From Wuchereria bancrofti (lineage: Eukaryota > Nematoda > Chromadorea > Rhabditida > Onchocercidae), in contig SSBO01000032.1 in the NCBI GenBank assembly GCA_005281725.1, positions 8,239 through 32,499 on the forward strand: 24,261 nt of DNA, given 5' to 3'. The number at the start of each line of letters is the position of its first letter. Position 1 is the first letter of the stretch. Made by a program: the position numbers and the translations under genes. The notes under the pieces were generated by a model. That model had not been told where the DNA came from. It ran no database searches and worked only from the letters and a program-made list of their open reading frames with translations. This document shows positions 1 through 9,640 of the stretch, in pieces.

Positions 1-525
1 ATCATCGTAATGGGGATGGTTGGTTAATTTATATACCGAACTGAACTGACAACCGAATCGGGCAGAGAACATTTGATTGGTGTAAAACCAAAGATTGCTA
101 ATAAAGGGTTTCTTTTTATCGTGTAAGAAAAAGGATGTAGTTAGCATAATGGCTTAAAGATCTGGACATAGATTAATTACAAATGCAAAATTATTTGGTG
201 ATTGACTTATCAGACATCTGACAAAGTATTAGGATTTGAATGTAATTTAAATGTATTGTTTTTTACGACAATTAATATGTTTCATTATTTTTTTTCGTGA
301 ATTAATTATTCCTAAGTGACAAAAAAAGCATGTTAAAATTAGTTTTAGAGTGGATTTTACTAGGAAATATTTATGAAACGTTTAAGGTAGCAGCTTGTTT
401 TGGTTGGAATAATAATGAATATCGCGAAAAGATTGGTTATTGCAAGTCTTGGTAGAGCTACTGGATTTTTTCCGTGGCTACGACTACGACTGGAAGTTAT
501 TTTCGTTTTGTGCATCATTCGGTGA
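1..525. other. AT-rich non-genic left edge
   Basis: No coding region, RNA gene or mobile element is recognisable. The sequence is AT-rich with short homopolymer runs such as the T tract near 288-296. The open frame on the minus strand across 360-632 has no recognisable family and lies opposite a slightly better exon-like segment on the plus strand. Confidence 0.5.
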
Positions 526-612
526 GAAAGAATGGTTCCCGGTATATGTGATCGTAAAGGTATTATATCACCGTGTGTATGCACAATTGATGGTAAAGAA
601 ATTCTCGGGAAA
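526..612 (+). other. Candidate exon resembling a cysteine-rich LRR N-terminal cap (unassigned)
   Basis: The plus-strand frame opens after a TGA at 523-525 and reads MVPGICDRKGIISPCVCTID from 532, followed by GKEILGK. A good donor (AAA|GTAAGC) begins at 613. The spacing of the cysteines (C, then P-C-x-C) resembles the N-terminal cap of extracellular leucine-rich-repeat proteins (C...PC.C), but the next expected cysteine is not present. The upstream acceptor would be GAAAG at 526-530, which is weak, and no neighbouring exon was found on this strand. It may be a relic exon or chance. Function is not assigned. Confidence 0.2.
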
Positions 613-1125
613 GTAAGCAAGGTAATTACCACTCTTAAATTTTAAATAATTCATGAAAATTACTTCAAAAATTTGATTCACTATGTTGAACAAATATAAA
701 AGTTATCTACGATGAAGAATCATGAAACTAAAATCAATTTCGAACTTGCATGGTCAAATTGTGTGAAATTGCATGAAAGAGTTATCGAGGGAAAATATTT
801 CAGAAATTTTGGAAAATAAATTATTCTAGAATTAGCCTAACTTATGGTTTTGACAAAATTAGGAATTTATACATAAAATGTAAAAATGAAAAAAATAGGA
901 ACAATTTAGTCAATGTTAACAATTTTTCTTTCAAATTTCCTCAAAAAAAAAGAATTAAAAAAATACAAACCATTTCCATTGTATAAAAGAAAAGAAATCA
1001 AATTAAAATAAAATAAAAAAGGAATTTGAGGAAGTAAAACAAGAAATAACATTTAGAGTTTTCTTTTTTTTCAATATACTTATTACTTGAATGTATCCAC
1101 AAAATTTCATATCCGGAGCGAGAAA
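613..1125. other. AT-rich non-genic segment
   Basis: AT-rich sequence with A tracts (for example around 943-963) and no supported gene, RNA or repeat. The minus-strand frames overlapping 998-1261 owe part of their length to A/T-rich low-complexity sequence. Confidence 0.5.
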
Positions 1126-1246
1126 GCATCGGCAGCTTTTGGAGGAAAGGAGCATATCTTGGTCGGGCCATCGGTACAGAATGGTACTCTGTCGCAAAGC
1201 AGGCTACAAATTTGATTAATTGCAAGTGCCCTCCCTGGAATGAATG
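1126..1246 (-). pseudogene. Possible relic of an LDL-receptor class A-like module
   Basis: This island is less AT-rich than its surroundings. One minus-strand frame reads QICSLLCDRVPFCTDGPTKI then CSF before hitting TGA. The order L-C-D-x-V-P-x-C-x-D-G recalls the second half of an LDL-receptor class A module, in which LCDGxxDCxDGSDE carries the calcium-binding acidic residues. Here the D/E residues of the SDE motif are replaced and the first half has too few residues between cysteines. No splice sites or neighbouring modules were recognised. A second open frame covers the same bases, so coincidence is quite possible. Confidence 0.18.
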
Positions 1247-2191
1247 GTCATTCGTAATCAATTTCTATCAATATTTTCAAAAATAAATAAAACTGCTACT
1301 AATAGCACTTCCTACCATCTTTTCTATTCATGAAAAAGCTATTGAAATCCTTTTGTATCAAGAAAAAAACGAGAAATAGCATGCACAAATCGGGGAAGAT
1401 TCAAAATTCCGCTAATCAACTTATCCCGAATTCAGAGAAATATTAAAAAAAAAGATATTCCAATTGATCTATATTCGTTGATAGAACAAAAGACCGCGAC
1501 CTTCATCTTACTCATACTTTCAATTAATTCCATGAATTCTTCAGTAGTCGCTAACCAAATATCTCAACTGGTTAACAACTGCTGAGTTTTATTACATTTA
1601 AAAAATTGTAAAATGATGATAAAAACACTTCGTGATAAAGACACTTTGTTTATTGACAAACCAAAATAAACCTAAAAAGGCTAATTTGGCATACAATTTT
1701 ATTCATTACTGCCATCAAAAATTTATTCTTCAAAGCACTATTCATCAGCACATTCCACCATGATGAAAGTAGTATTTGTAGAAGCAATCAGTTTGGTGAC
1801 AAATGATAAAGGAACAGAGTCAAATGGTAAAGCTTCGAGATGAAAGCAAAGAACTCGTCTGAATAGTTAATAGAATACTAACACTAAAAAAATTTTACAG
1901 GATTGCGCTGAAATCGAGAATTTACAAAAAAAAAATTACATTCTTTATATCTTTCTCCTCTCCTCTTCCGTCTGAGAAAAAACTTCCAGAAACTTAAAAA
2001 TTCAAGCAACATTGTTCCAGAAATCAGAAGTTTTTTGAGAAATAAATCCAGAAGGAAATGAAATAAATCATCATGGAACACCGTACAGCGGAATATTCAT
2101 AATTTGCTAAAGCAAAGAAAGAAATATTCAATGCAGAAACCGGGAAAAGGAATTATGATATCAATTATACATGACGAACTAAATCATTGAA
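1247..2191. other. AT-rich intergenic sequence downstream of the ZNF706-like gene
   Basis: No gene is supported. The stretch holds low-complexity A and T tracts (for example 1926-1935) and the 3' flank of the minus-strand ZNF706-like gene. No clear AATAAA was found on the minus strand close to the stop codon. The 65-residue minus-strand frame at 1884-2081 is K/F/L-rich and looks like chance. Confidence 0.5.
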
Positions 2192-2811
2192 TTATGATCC
2201 TGCCGGCTGTTCCACTAGCTCTGCGGGCAATGGACTTTTCGGATGCTTCGATTCGAAATGTTCCTTATAACTCCTTTTATCCATCATCTGCGCCTAAAAT
2301 AAATAAACAACTAATTGGCTGAAATTCAGGGAAATAAATTCTTTTAAAAAGATTATTTTTTGAGGAACTCAAAACACAAATGATAAGTGGTCATTTGGTT
2401 ACTGTAAATAACCGAAAAATAGGTCAGTGAAATCCTTATGCAGGCATAAAAAGATCGCTATGCAATTCTGAGCAGTTGTTTCAACCAAAAAGTGAAGATA
2501 TGACAAAAAGTTTACAGTAAAAGCGAATTTCTAACTCTAAACTAAAAATGAAGAAATTTTGTCGACACTTAGCAGAATGCTGTTTGAATAAGCTTGAATT
2601 TGTTGCTGTACAAAGAAATTGCGTATTAAGCATACGTAAAACATCAAATTTTACATTATTTTTTGCTGAAACTTACCATACAAACAGTGCATTTATAGAT
2701 AAGCGATTTGAGGCACGCACCCTTCTGGTCATGCCCGATTGATTTCTTCAGTGCTTCTTGCTTCTTCAGATTCTTCGCCTTAGCTTGCATTTTCATGTGA
2801 CCGCGTGTCAT
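2192..2811 (-). CDS. ZNF706: ZNF706-like small zinc-finger protein, two exons, intact
   Basis: Two exons are joined: 2677-2811 (45 codons) and 2192-2293 (33 codons plus TAA), giving 78 residues against 76 for human ZNF706. Exon 1 starts MTRGHMKMQAKAKNLKKQEA, the basic SERF/4F5-like N-terminus typical of the family, and ends YKCTVCM before a strong donor (ATG|GTAAGT). The 383-bp intron ends TTTTAG. Exon 2 reads AQMMDKRSYKEHFESKHPKS and ends PLPAELVEQPAGS. Cys41, Cys44, His57 and His62 form the single C2H2 finger. The start ATG at 2811 matches the family start. ZNF706 is a small conserved eukaryotic protein linked in mammals to translation and stem-cell differentiation; its molecular role is poorly defined. 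Frame, splice sites and finger are all intact, so this copy looks functional. A disabled paralogue lies about 1 kb upstream on the same strand. Confidence 0.88.
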
Positions 2812-3606
2812 TGTTGCAAGTTGTTGAAATCAGCAGTGATTTTCCCAGCAGTGGGAAGCTATTAACTTAAGCGTTTAGACAGTTTTGAAAATTAACATGA
2901 TTATAACACATTTGCTACAAAACTCGTTCCTAATGTCATCAACTTAGATATACGAGCATTTCAATGAGAATCACCAGAATCCAAAACCTAAAAATTTGTT
3001 AAAATTTCTCTTATTTACTGCGTATTCCAAATCTGATCTACATTGGACTCTATTACTATGCAGCTTTTCCAGTTACAATTCGACCCTGAGCACTCACAGC
3101 TCCTGACTATGCCAAAATTTATGCCAAGTATTATAACCTGTCAAGTACCATGCCGAATACCTGCCAAATTGAAGCTGAACACAGCACTGAGCAATTCTTA
3201 AGTATCTTCGGCTTAATACCGAAGAAAAACTACTCAATTTTCAAACTGGAAAGAATCGTTTATTTCTTCAACCACAGTTGAAAAACCTACATTTAAGTGT
3301 TATAAATGAAATAAGAATTACCGGACAAAAAGACATTGAAATTATTCCTTATAATTAACTGCTATCATTAAATGAACTGTTAGTCATTCATATCGACAGT
3401 ATGCATTATATTGCTTATTATAGTACCATTTTAATAAAATTAAGAGGCAGAAAATGAGTATTCATAAAATGTACACAACACAATGTACACAACTGCACCA
3501 TTAATAGTGCAGGAATTATGGTGGAAATGCGTCACCGAAACATATGGACAGTATAAAATAATCATCGATATATCACATATGAAATGCTAATATGATTCCA
3601 ATATAT
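2812..3606. other. Intergenic spacer between the two ZNF706-like loci
   Basis: This is the 5' flank of the intact ZNF706-like gene and the 3' flank of its disabled paralogue. The exact large duplication begins at 3015. Small local structures are visible: AATGTACACAAC-type direct repeats near 3469-3494 and a short inverted repeat CTGCAC/GTGCAG around 3494-3513. No promoter element or trans-splice acceptor could be assigned with confidence. Confidence 0.5.
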
Positions 3607-4721
3607 TTATGCCTGAACATCCACCAATTCTAGTGGAAGCGCAGCTTTCGGATGTTTCGATTGGAAATGCTGCTTGTAGGTTTTCGGATCTGGCATCAGT
3701 GCCTATAACAGTGCTTGATTTTTCTGAAAAGTAATGTGAATTTATCGAAAACTTGAAAGTTAGCACTGGAATGTATTATGATTATTGAAAGTTTCCACTC
3801 AGAAAGGAATATATTCTCCAGTTGCTTTACGATAAGACGAACATTTAAGAATAAACTGTTTTTCCCTTTTTTGAAATGAATTTAGACCAATGGCTTCTAT
3901 CTCATTTTATTTTCATCCATTTTATCCTTGCAACAAAACCACCACTAAATAAAAATGCATTATAAACTATGCAATTTGATAAAAACAAGATGGGACAAAA
4001 TTAGAAAAATCCTGTCATCAGTTTAAACTTATAACAAAGTAAAAAGATTTGGAAAATTACTCAATGTAAAAGGTATCATTAAAAAAATATGTGTCAAATT
4101 TGTTGATTATAATAAATAAATTTCCAGAAGACAACTTTATCATACAAACGGTACACTTATGCGTAAGAGCTTTTATAGCATGCCTTCTAATCAATTCCTT
4201 TTGATTTCTTCATTTCCGCTTGCTTCTTCAAATTTTTTTGCTGTGACTGAAACTTCTGGTAATCACGAGCCATCGAGCTTCTTTTTATTTCAATATTATT
4301 TCAACATTAACACGCTGCAAAATGTCTAAGCATTAGAGATCATGTGCTTTTTTTTCGAACCATACATATTGGCTTCCTAATTTTTTTAGACCATCGAGAT
4401 GAATATTCCGAAATAATTCCACACTAATCCAGAATTTCGGAAAATCAAAGTCCCATATCGATCGGTATTCTATATCCTTAAAGAAACATGAAACAATAAA
4501 GATATTATGGACTCAGAAAAATGTGTGATCCACATTTAGACATTGCTTCATTCTTATTGTATTAAGCAGGAAAACTATTTTTTACAATAGCACAGGCAAC
4601 ATCATCACCAAAGACAAATTTCTGAAGTTATTGCTGCAAAAATGAAAACACTTTGTTTCTATCTTACCAAAGTAACTCAGCTAATGACAAGTTTGAAAAA
4701 AAAAGATAAGAGGCTCAATTG
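3015..4721. repeat. Left copy of a 1707-bp exact direct duplication
   Basis: This block reappears at 4723-6429 with a constant offset of 1708 bases and no difference that I noticed. The left copy stops at the N and the right copy begins directly after it. An unmerged overlap between two contig ends is by far the simplest explanation. A genuine tandem duplication would normally show some divergence and would not have an N exactly at the join. Confidence 0.92.
3607..4273 (-). pseudogene. ZNF706-like pseudogene (left copy), intron retained
   Basis: Exon 1 is 4141-4273 and exon 2 is 3607-3702. Exon 1 begins MARDYQKFQSQQKNLKKQAE and is clearly the ZNF706 N-terminus. Codon 29, glutamine in the intact gene, is TAG (4187-4189). 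Two bases are missing just after codon 31, so the finger segment HKCTVCM is out of frame. The donor that should follow ATG reads AT instead of GT at 4140-4139. Exon 2 has a good acceptor (TATAG) and an undamaged frame: ALMPDPKTYKQHFQSKHPKA then ALPLELVDVQA and TAA, closer to vertebrate ZNF706 than exon 2 of the intact gene. The 438-bp intron shows that this was a DNA-level duplicate and not a retrocopy. Three independent lesions in exon 1 make a functional product unlikely. Confidence 0.85.
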
Positions 4722-4722
4722 N
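4722..4722. other. Assembly gap (single N) inside a duplication
   Basis: A single N sits exactly at the junction of the two 1707-bp copies. It marks a join of unknown length, not a real base. Confidence 0.97.
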
Positions 4723-6429
4723 TTACTGCGTATTCCAAATCTGATCTACATTGGACTCTATTACTATGCAGCTTTTCCAGTTACAATTCGACCCTGAGCA
4801 CTCACAGCTCCTGACTATGCCAAAATTTATGCCAAGTATTATAACCTGTCAAGTACCATGCCGAATACCTGCCAAATTGAAGCTGAACACAGCACTGAGC
4901 AATTCTTAAGTATCTTCGGCTTAATACCGAAGAAAAACTACTCAATTTTCAAACTGGAAAGAATCGTTTATTTCTTCAACCACAGTTGAAAAACCTACAT
5001 TTAAGTGTTATAAATGAAATAAGAATTACCGGACAAAAAGACATTGAAATTATTCCTTATAATTAACTGCTATCATTAAATGAACTGTTAGTCATTCATA
5101 TCGACAGTATGCATTATATTGCTTATTATAGTACCATTTTAATAAAATTAAGAGGCAGAAAATGAGTATTCATAAAATGTACACAACACAATGTACACAA
5201 CTGCACCATTAATAGTGCAGGAATTATGGTGGAAATGCGTCACCGAAACATATGGACAGTATAAAATAATCATCGATATATCACATATGAAATGCTAATA
5301 TGATTCCAATATATTTATGCCTGAACATCCACCAATTCTAGTGGAAGCGCAGCTTTCGGATGTTTCGATTGGAAATGCTGCTTGTAGGTTTTCGGATCTG
5401 GCATCAGTGCCTATAACAGTGCTTGATTTTTCTGAAAAGTAATGTGAATTTATCGAAAACTTGAAAGTTAGCACTGGAATGTATTATGATTATTGAAAGT
5501 TTCCACTCAGAAAGGAATATATTCTCCAGTTGCTTTACGATAAGACGAACATTTAAGAATAAACTGTTTTTCCCTTTTTTGAAATGAATTTAGACCAATG
5601 GCTTCTATCTCATTTTATTTTCATCCATTTTATCCTTGCAACAAAACCACCACTAAATAAAAATGCATTATAAACTATGCAATTTGATAAAAACAAGATG
5701 GGACAAAATTAGAAAAATCCTGTCATCAGTTTAAACTTATAACAAAGTAAAAAGATTTGGAAAATTACTCAATGTAAAAGGTATCATTAAAAAAATATGT
5801 GTCAAATTTGTTGATTATAATAAATAAATTTCCAGAAGACAACTTTATCATACAAACGGTACACTTATGCGTAAGAGCTTTTATAGCATGCCTTCTAATC
5901 AATTCCTTTTGATTTCTTCATTTCCGCTTGCTTCTTCAAATTTTTTTGCTGTGACTGAAACTTCTGGTAATCACGAGCCATCGAGCTTCTTTTTATTTCA
6001 ATATTATTTCAACATTAACACGCTGCAAAATGTCTAAGCATTAGAGATCATGTGCTTTTTTTTCGAACCATACATATTGGCTTCCTAATTTTTTTAGACC
6101 ATCGAGATGAATATTCCGAAATAATTCCACACTAATCCAGAATTTCGGAAAATCAAAGTCCCATATCGATCGGTATTCTATATCCTTAAAGAAACATGAA
6201 ACAATAAAGATATTATGGACTCAGAAAAATGTGTGATCCACATTTAGACATTGCTTCATTCTTATTGTATTAAGCAGGAAAACTATTTTTTACAATAGCA
6301 CAGGCAACATCATCACCAAAGACAAATTTCTGAAGTTATTGCTGCAAAAATGAAAACACTTTGTTTCTATCTTACCAAAGTAACTCAGCTAATGACAAGT
6401 TTGAAAAAAAAAGATAAGAGGCTCAATTG
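4723..6429. repeat. Right copy of the 1707-bp exact direct duplication
   Basis: This repeats 3015-4721 and then continues into unique sequence at 6430. Its content, including every disabling mutation in the ZNF706-like pseudogene, is the same as in the left copy. It should be treated as the same locus counted twice unless long reads show otherwise. Confidence 0.92.
5315..5981 (-). pseudogene. ZNF706-like pseudogene (right copy, probably an assembly duplicate)
   Basis: Exon 1 (5849-5981) and exon 2 (5315-5410) repeat the locus at 3607-4273 with the same TAG at codon 29, the same two-base loss and the same ruined donor. Sharing all three lesions means that this is either the same locus assembled twice or a very recent duplication made after the gene had died. 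The N at the junction favours the first. It should not be counted as a third gene copy. Confidence 0.8.
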
Positions 6430-7657
6430 TAAGATCCAAACAAATTCATATAACATTTTTGATTCAGGAAGTTAGGTATTTCATACTGAAGTATGCTGTA
6501 CACTAACATTCTATTAACACCACTGAACATTAAACAAGTGAAAGGAGACATCGTATAAATTCCATAAGAACAGCTGCAGGGTTGTGAATTTTCTAAAGAT
6601 AACAGTAGCAATTAACTTCCCAACCAATTAAAAAAGAAAAAAGCTTAACCGTTACTAATTTAAAAATAACTTAATCACAATGAATAATTCCAGAGAGAGT
6701 GATTAAGAGAAGTTTTCATTGAATATCGTTAAAAGACAGATTTATCTAACGACTCAAGGCTCATAATTTCTCCGGAAAGAGCAAGCTGATGTAGCTGACG
6801 CATTCATTTAATCTTTCCCACTAAAATCAAGCTAATATATGTTTGAAGAAGAAATCAGTGAACATTTAAGAACCGATCAATCATTTCTTCTTGGAAAATC
6901 CGGAAGAACACCCATTCACTATTAATCAAGTAAGACCCAACTTGCAAAATTCCACACCAGTACATTTGTTATCTTACAATAAACAAAATTCATTCAAAAT
7001 AACGCTAACGATCATTGCATATACTATCTAATACAATTTAAATTAAAAAACAACCAGTTGGAACAATATTAACGAATGGACAAAAAATAAATGCAAATAT
7101 GGCAAGAAGCCAGTAAACTCCTCTAGTGGCAGCAAAAATAAATTATGTAAAAGCTAACAACATTTATTTTTTCACAAATTTATTTTTTTTTACAAATCTT
7201 TCGTGAACGGTAAATAAAACAAACAGATATAACAGACAGAAAATATGTATAAAGCTATCATTTATTCATTTATCCATCGAAGGAAAAGCCGAAATTAAAA
7301 ATATTAAACTTATACGTAATACAACCGGAACCGCAGGAGGAAGACAAATTAAGTACGTAATACTTAGAACTATTCAATTTATAGGATTATTCGAAACAGA
7401 AAAAAGAGTTCATTATTTCTCTTAAAACTTTTTGTAAAAAAGTATAAAACTATGAAGAACGACAGATCCACATAATTACAAATAGTAAGAGAAAAATGAA
7501 GATCTACTATTCAACATAATTCAATTATTTTTTGGTTCTCTTTCCTTTCAAATTTAAATTCCTAAACTTAAAGTATATAAAATGAAAAATATGAAAGTGT
7601 ATAAAAAGTAAGAATACTGATATTACAAGCAAGAAGCTTCAAGCAAAAAGACTAGAA
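5982..7657. other. AT-rich intergenic sequence
   Basis: The first part (to 6429) belongs to the assembly duplication; the rest is unique. No gene family, RNA gene or mobile element is recognisable. The 62-residue minus-strand frame at 6423-6611 begins at the end of the duplication and has no recognisable homology. Short A/T tracts are common. Confidence 0.5.
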
Positions 7658-7972
7658 CCAAAAAGACTATATATGGGCACAAAATCGTGCCTTGAAGACA
7701 ATGAGAGCAACTTATTCAAAATCCAAGAAAACTTCGCAGAACAAATTCGTCCCTCATTAAATAGTGACATAAACCAGTTTGATTCCATAAGGTTTGATTG
7801 CTGGAGCAAAGCATNCCAAAAAGACTATATATGGGCACAAAATCGTGCCTTGAAGACAATGAGAGCAACTTATTCAAAATCCAAGAAAACTTCGCAGAAC
7901 AAATTCGTCCCTCATTAAATAGTGACATAAACCAGTTTGATTCCATAAGGTTTGATTGCTGGAGCAAAGCAT
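7658..7972. repeat. 157-bp exact direct duplication across an N
   Basis: Bases 7658-7814 are repeated at 7816-7972 with the N at 7815 between them. The repeated sequence lies in the 3' flank of the MRPL12 gene. The open frames crossing this interval on both strands arise only because the same piece is read twice. It is the same unmerged-overlap pattern as the other N sites. Confidence 0.9.
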
Positions 7973-7981
7973 TAGGAAAGT

Positions 7982-8971
7982 TTAGACAATTTCACAGGTA
8001 GCACCTAATTTTTCAAGTTTTGCTTTTAGTTCGTCGGCTTCGTTTTTACTCAAATCTTCCTTCACTGTAGTAGGCAACGCTTCTACAAATTTCTTCGCTT
8101 GTACCAAATTAAAACCTTCCACTATTGCGCGAACTTCTTTGATTAATGGGATTTTCTTTGAATCATCCATCTTCGTTAATTTCACCGAAAAAAACGTCTT
8201 TTGCGATGATTGAGGTTTCTCCGACTTCGCTTCTTCCTCTAGGACAGAAAAAAATACGATAAAAAAGTACGACAGAAAAAAAATGCAAAATTAGATTTGG
8301 TAAAAAATGCTTCCGTCATAAAATAAAAGAGAAAAAATTCTCCAAAAACAACATTTTCCGCATTGGAAATTCAAAACCCCATAACTGAAACTTTTACCTG
8401 CAGCAGAGGTACTCCCTAAGGCAACAAATGATTGAGCAAAGACAGGAGCGTCCGGTAAGTTCAATTTTCTTTTCAGCGTGCTNNGAAAAAATTCTCCAAA
8501 AACAACATTTTCCGCATTGGAAATTCAAAACCCCATAACTGAAACTTTTACCTGCAGCAGAGGTACTCCCTAAGGCAACAAATGATTGAGCAAAGACAGG
8601 AGCGTCCGGTAAGTTCAATTTTCTTTTCAGCGTGCTGTTTAGATCTATCACTTCGAAAATTGCTAAACTGACTATTTCGTTTGCTAACCGAAGGATCCGT
8701 TCTGATACCACCTTTTTGCCGTCACAGTGTTGAAACGGAGATGCCTTCCCTGGTTCCAATGGTAGCTTGGTAGCTTTTTGGTCACTGGTTAACTCCATCC
8801 TTTCAGCATCATTCATAGGAGGGGCTTGTGCCTCTACTTCTTGTTTCTTTTCTGGGGTTATGTGCGTTCGTTCAGCATCCTCGGATTTTTCGACTTTTGT
8901 AGATACAGCAGTTATTTTTTTGCCTTCTGAAGACAAGTTTTCTAATGGAAGTGGCGCCTGTGCTACATCTC
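7982..8971 (-). CDS. MRPL12: Mitochondrial ribosomal protein L12 (bL12m), first exon not found
   Basis: bL12m forms the stalk of the mitochondrial large ribosomal subunit that recruits translation factors. Exon A (8552-8971) follows the acceptor TCTATTTTAG and ends GCTGCAG|GTAAAA; exon B (7982-8238) follows TGTCCTAG. Joined, they give an open frame of about 224 residues ending in TAA at 7982. Exon A holds the N-terminal dimerisation helices (ERILRLANEIVSLAIFEVID, then LNSTLKRKLNL). Exon B holds the C-terminal factor-binding domain (IKEVRAIVEGFNLVQAKKFV, then EALPTTVKEDLSKNEADELK). Between DVAQAPLPLENL and the dimerisation helices is a charged stretch of roughly 60 residues that looks longer than in human MRPL12. 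The exon starts in phase with one base missing, so an upstream exon with the ATG and mitochondrial targeting sequence must exist; I could not identify it up to about 10000. The N gap and 152-bp duplication fall at the exon A/intron boundary; once collapsed, the intron is about 159 bp (8239-8397). Confidence 0.87.
8331..8482. repeat. Left copy of a 152-bp exact duplication (MRPL12 exon end and intron)
   Basis: This block is repeated at 8485-8636. Read on the minus strand it contains the last 85 bases of MRPL12 exon A (8398-8482), its splice donor and the start of the intron. The two-base N gap at 8483-8484 lies between the copies, so the exon end is duplicated by the assembly and not biologically. 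Confidence 0.92.
8485..8636. repeat. Right copy of the 152-bp exact duplication
   Basis: Same sequence as 8331-8482. This copy is continuous with the rest of MRPL12 exon A, so its donor at 8551-8550 is the one used in the coding model. Reading from exon A through this copy into the gap gives a false extended frame with undefined residues. Confidence 0.92.
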
Positions 8972-9414
8972 CTAAAATAGAAATTGATTTATATTAAAAG
9001 ATAGCTAACTATCCCGTTTTACATCCTGATTGGCATGACTGTTTTTCGACTAATCAATACAAGAGATTAACGGAAAATTTACAAAACAAATAAATGTGGC
9101 AAGCCTCGTATTTCTTATTAGTAGTGCAAAGCGAATTCGTGAAGTGACAGTCAATACATTTCGTATACAAACTATTTCCATACCTTCTAGTTAACACTAA
9201 AATTAAGTGAAATAGGCAATGAAACAGTTCATATATGATGATATGATGCAATATTTGAAAAACAAAAGAAATCGGAATACTGCCAACAAATGATAAAACA
9301 ACATTTTCCCATAAATTATATATACGATATACACCACATTTCCCACTTCTGTTATTCAAGCTATAATAAAAATTCCATTTCTACTGTAAGATAAAAGCTG
9401 TATTATATAAAACA

Positions 9415-9640
9415 CTCTTACCATAAGATGCAAACCAGAACATGCAAACTACTATTGATGCAAGCTATAATATGCAACCTACTCTTTCTACAAAATACTA
9501 GCTGTACTATGTAGATACAAGAAGCAAACTGCGTCAATCTTCTTCCAAGATGCAAATTATTGTACGTAACCTGCTCTTCCTGCAAAATGCAAGTTACAAC
9601 ATGTAACCTAACTCTTCTCGCAAGATACAAGCTACTAAAC
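9415..9640. repeat. Degenerate tandem repeat, period about 37-40 bp
   Basis: Related units begin near 9415, 9452, 9482, 9541, 9573 and 9612. Most start with a CTCTT-like block, then AAGATGCAA or AAAATGCAA, then AACATG and a TAACCTA or CAAACTA tail. Unit length and sequence drift, so this is an old minisatellite. The apparent 77-residue minus-strand frame across 9418-9651 is built from these units and its residues repeat accordingly, which argues against a real exon. Confidence 0.6.

Noticed and set aside
360..632. 90-residue minus-strand frame
   Set aside because: No family is recognised, and it lies opposite a plus-strand segment with better exon signals.
3015..6429. Recent biological tandem duplication of the ZNF706-like pseudogene
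   Set aside because: Not excluded, but the N exactly at the join and the same pattern at four other gaps make an unmerged overlap much more likely.
7673..8001. Overlapping frames on both strands that look like small proteins
   Set aside because: They read the same 157-bp piece twice through the N at 7815 and have no recognisable family; they sit in the 3' flank of MRPL12.
8398..8482. A second copy of the MRPL12 exon end as a real tandem exon
   Set aside because: It is an exact repeat next to an NN gap and ends abruptly at the gap, so it is an assembly duplicate.
7982..8971. Bacterial (for example Wolbachia) rplL insertion
   Set aside because: The L7/L12 homologue is split by a GT-AG intron and has a mitochondrial-type acidic extension, so it is a nuclear gene for a mitochondrial protein.
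9415..9640. CRISPR-like array
   Set aside because: Unit lengths and sequences drift with no conserved repeat separated by unique spacers, and the host is a eukaryote.
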